A stretch of 64,000 nt of DNA from Nothophaeocryptopus gaeumannii. Its lineage: Eukaryota > Ascomycota > Dothideomycetes > Mycosphaerellales > Mycosphaerellaceae. Under the pieces are notes generated by a model. The model saw only the letters and a program-made list of their open reading frames with translations, did not search any database and had not been told where the DNA came from. Position numbers and translations under genes: made by a program. Positions within the stretch are counted from its first letter, which is position 1, and every line of letters begins with the position of its first letter. The DNA lies in assembly GCA_031771865.1 (NCBI GenBank), contig JASISA010000036.1, positions 1 through 64,000 on the forward strand, written 5' to 3'. This document shows positions 63,344-64,000 of this stretch, piece after piece.

Positions 63344-64000
63344 ATGGACATCGACCAGGCCGATGGCGGCAGCGAGAAGCACTCCACCATCGACGATGCC
63401 TCTATGCACACTATCACCGCGAGCTCGTTGCAGAACCAAAACGCCGAGGGACGTCCGCAGACCTCTTACTCGGATACGGGCTTCTACAGGACAAATTCAA
63501 CACAGTCGGCGGACAACACGCCCGACCAACTACAAAATGGCAATGGACTATCTCGGCCGTCCTCCACGCAGAGCCACGATCAAGGGGTGCAACGGCAGCA
63601 AGCACAGAAGAATGCTTCGGTCGTGATCAAGGTCGGCATGGTTGGAGATGCGCAAATTGGAAAGACAAGCTTGATGGTCAAGTACGTGGAAGGGAGCTGG
63701 GACGAGGACTACATCCAAACGCTGGGTAAGAATGCAATGTTTCAGGGGATTATGAGAGGGAGAGGCTGACCCTTCGGCACAGGCGTCAACTTCATGGAGA
63801 AGACTATCAGCATTCGAAATACGGAGATCACATTCTCAATCTGGGATCTTGGTGGACAGCGTGAGTTTGTCAACATGCTGCCCCTTGTCTGCAACGATGC
63901 GGTGGCCATATTATTCATGTTCGACCTTACGCGGAAGTCGACTCTGAACAGCATCAAGGAGTGGTATCGGCAAGGGAGAGGCTTCAACAAGACAGCGATT
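63344..64000 (+). CDS. SPG1: Septum-promoting GTPase Spg1/Tem1 (cut by the window end)
   Basis: Exon 1 (63344-63725) and exon 2 (63783 to past 64000) are separated by a 57 bp intron (GTAAGA...CACAG). After a ~95-residue polar, Ser/Gln-rich N-terminal extension the small GTPase domain begins: P-loop VGDAQIGKTSLM, switch I region WDEDYIQTLGVNFM, and the DxxG-type box WDLGGQREFV. These segments are characteristic of Spg1/Tem1, which switches on the septation initiation or mitotic exit network at the spindle pole body. The NKxD and SAK-type boxes lie beyond the window. The N-terminal extension is longer than in yeasts, as is common in filamentous fungi. Confidence 0.93.

Overview
The window is nuclear DNA of a filamentous ascomycete, most likely a Dothideomycete (a Mycosphaerella/Capnodiales-like fungus). 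I base this on short 49-98 bp introns with GTAAGT-like donors and CTAAC-like branch sites, cytosine-to-thymine decay of repeats in CpA context (repeat-induced point mutation, RIP), chromodomain Ty3/gypsy and Ty1/copia elements, and the fungal gene complement. The genus is not determined. All homology calls come from reading motifs by eye; no search was run.

Layout. (1) 1-16.0 kb is a transposon compartment. It holds a minus-strand chromodomain gypsy element (1-6719, cut by the window start), a plus-strand copia element (6722-11901) whose left half is heavily RIP-mutated and right half is not, a solo LTR nested in the copia integrase, a decayed highly reducing polyketide synthase, an AT-rich transposase-like relic, and a second solo LTR with a perfect target-site duplication. 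One apparently intact gene sits inside this compartment: a two-exon, 82-residue secreted protein with eight cysteines (12580-12884). (2) 16.0-44 kb is an accessory compartment rich in unrecognised genes. Two lineage-specific families stand out. Family 1 has three minus-strand members in a row (A 16024-16785, truncated by the relic; B 18080-19381, with an in-frame TAG; C 20589-23267). Family 2 has three plus-strand members (G 29773-31949, D 34388-35666, E 39356-40864) sharing a P...W...GWR...AK.QL motif. A decayed ~200 bp repeat array (35.8-38.1 kb) lies between D and E. Interspersed are a TatD-type hydrolase, two membrane-anchored or disordered proteins, a RING-H2 protein and an RS-rich protein. 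(3) 45-64 kb is the conserved core: a secreted leucine-rich protein, a zinc-finger protein, a frameshifted F-box gene, a 3-hydroxyisobutyrate dehydrogenase-type enzyme, an ATRIP/Rad26-type checkpoint protein, CDP-diacylglycerol synthase, glycogen phosphorylase with a 9-nt exon, the ribosome-assembly factor Rrb1 and the start of the Spg1/Tem1 GTPase.

Order of events that can be read: the copia element and the transposase relic were mutated by RIP first. Solo LTRs with clean termini then landed in both, and the gypsy element, largely free of RIP but carrying frameshifts, nonsense codons and a changed catalytic residue, sits against the left end of the copia element. The most novel material is the two orphan gene families and their clustering beside the repeat-rich zone.
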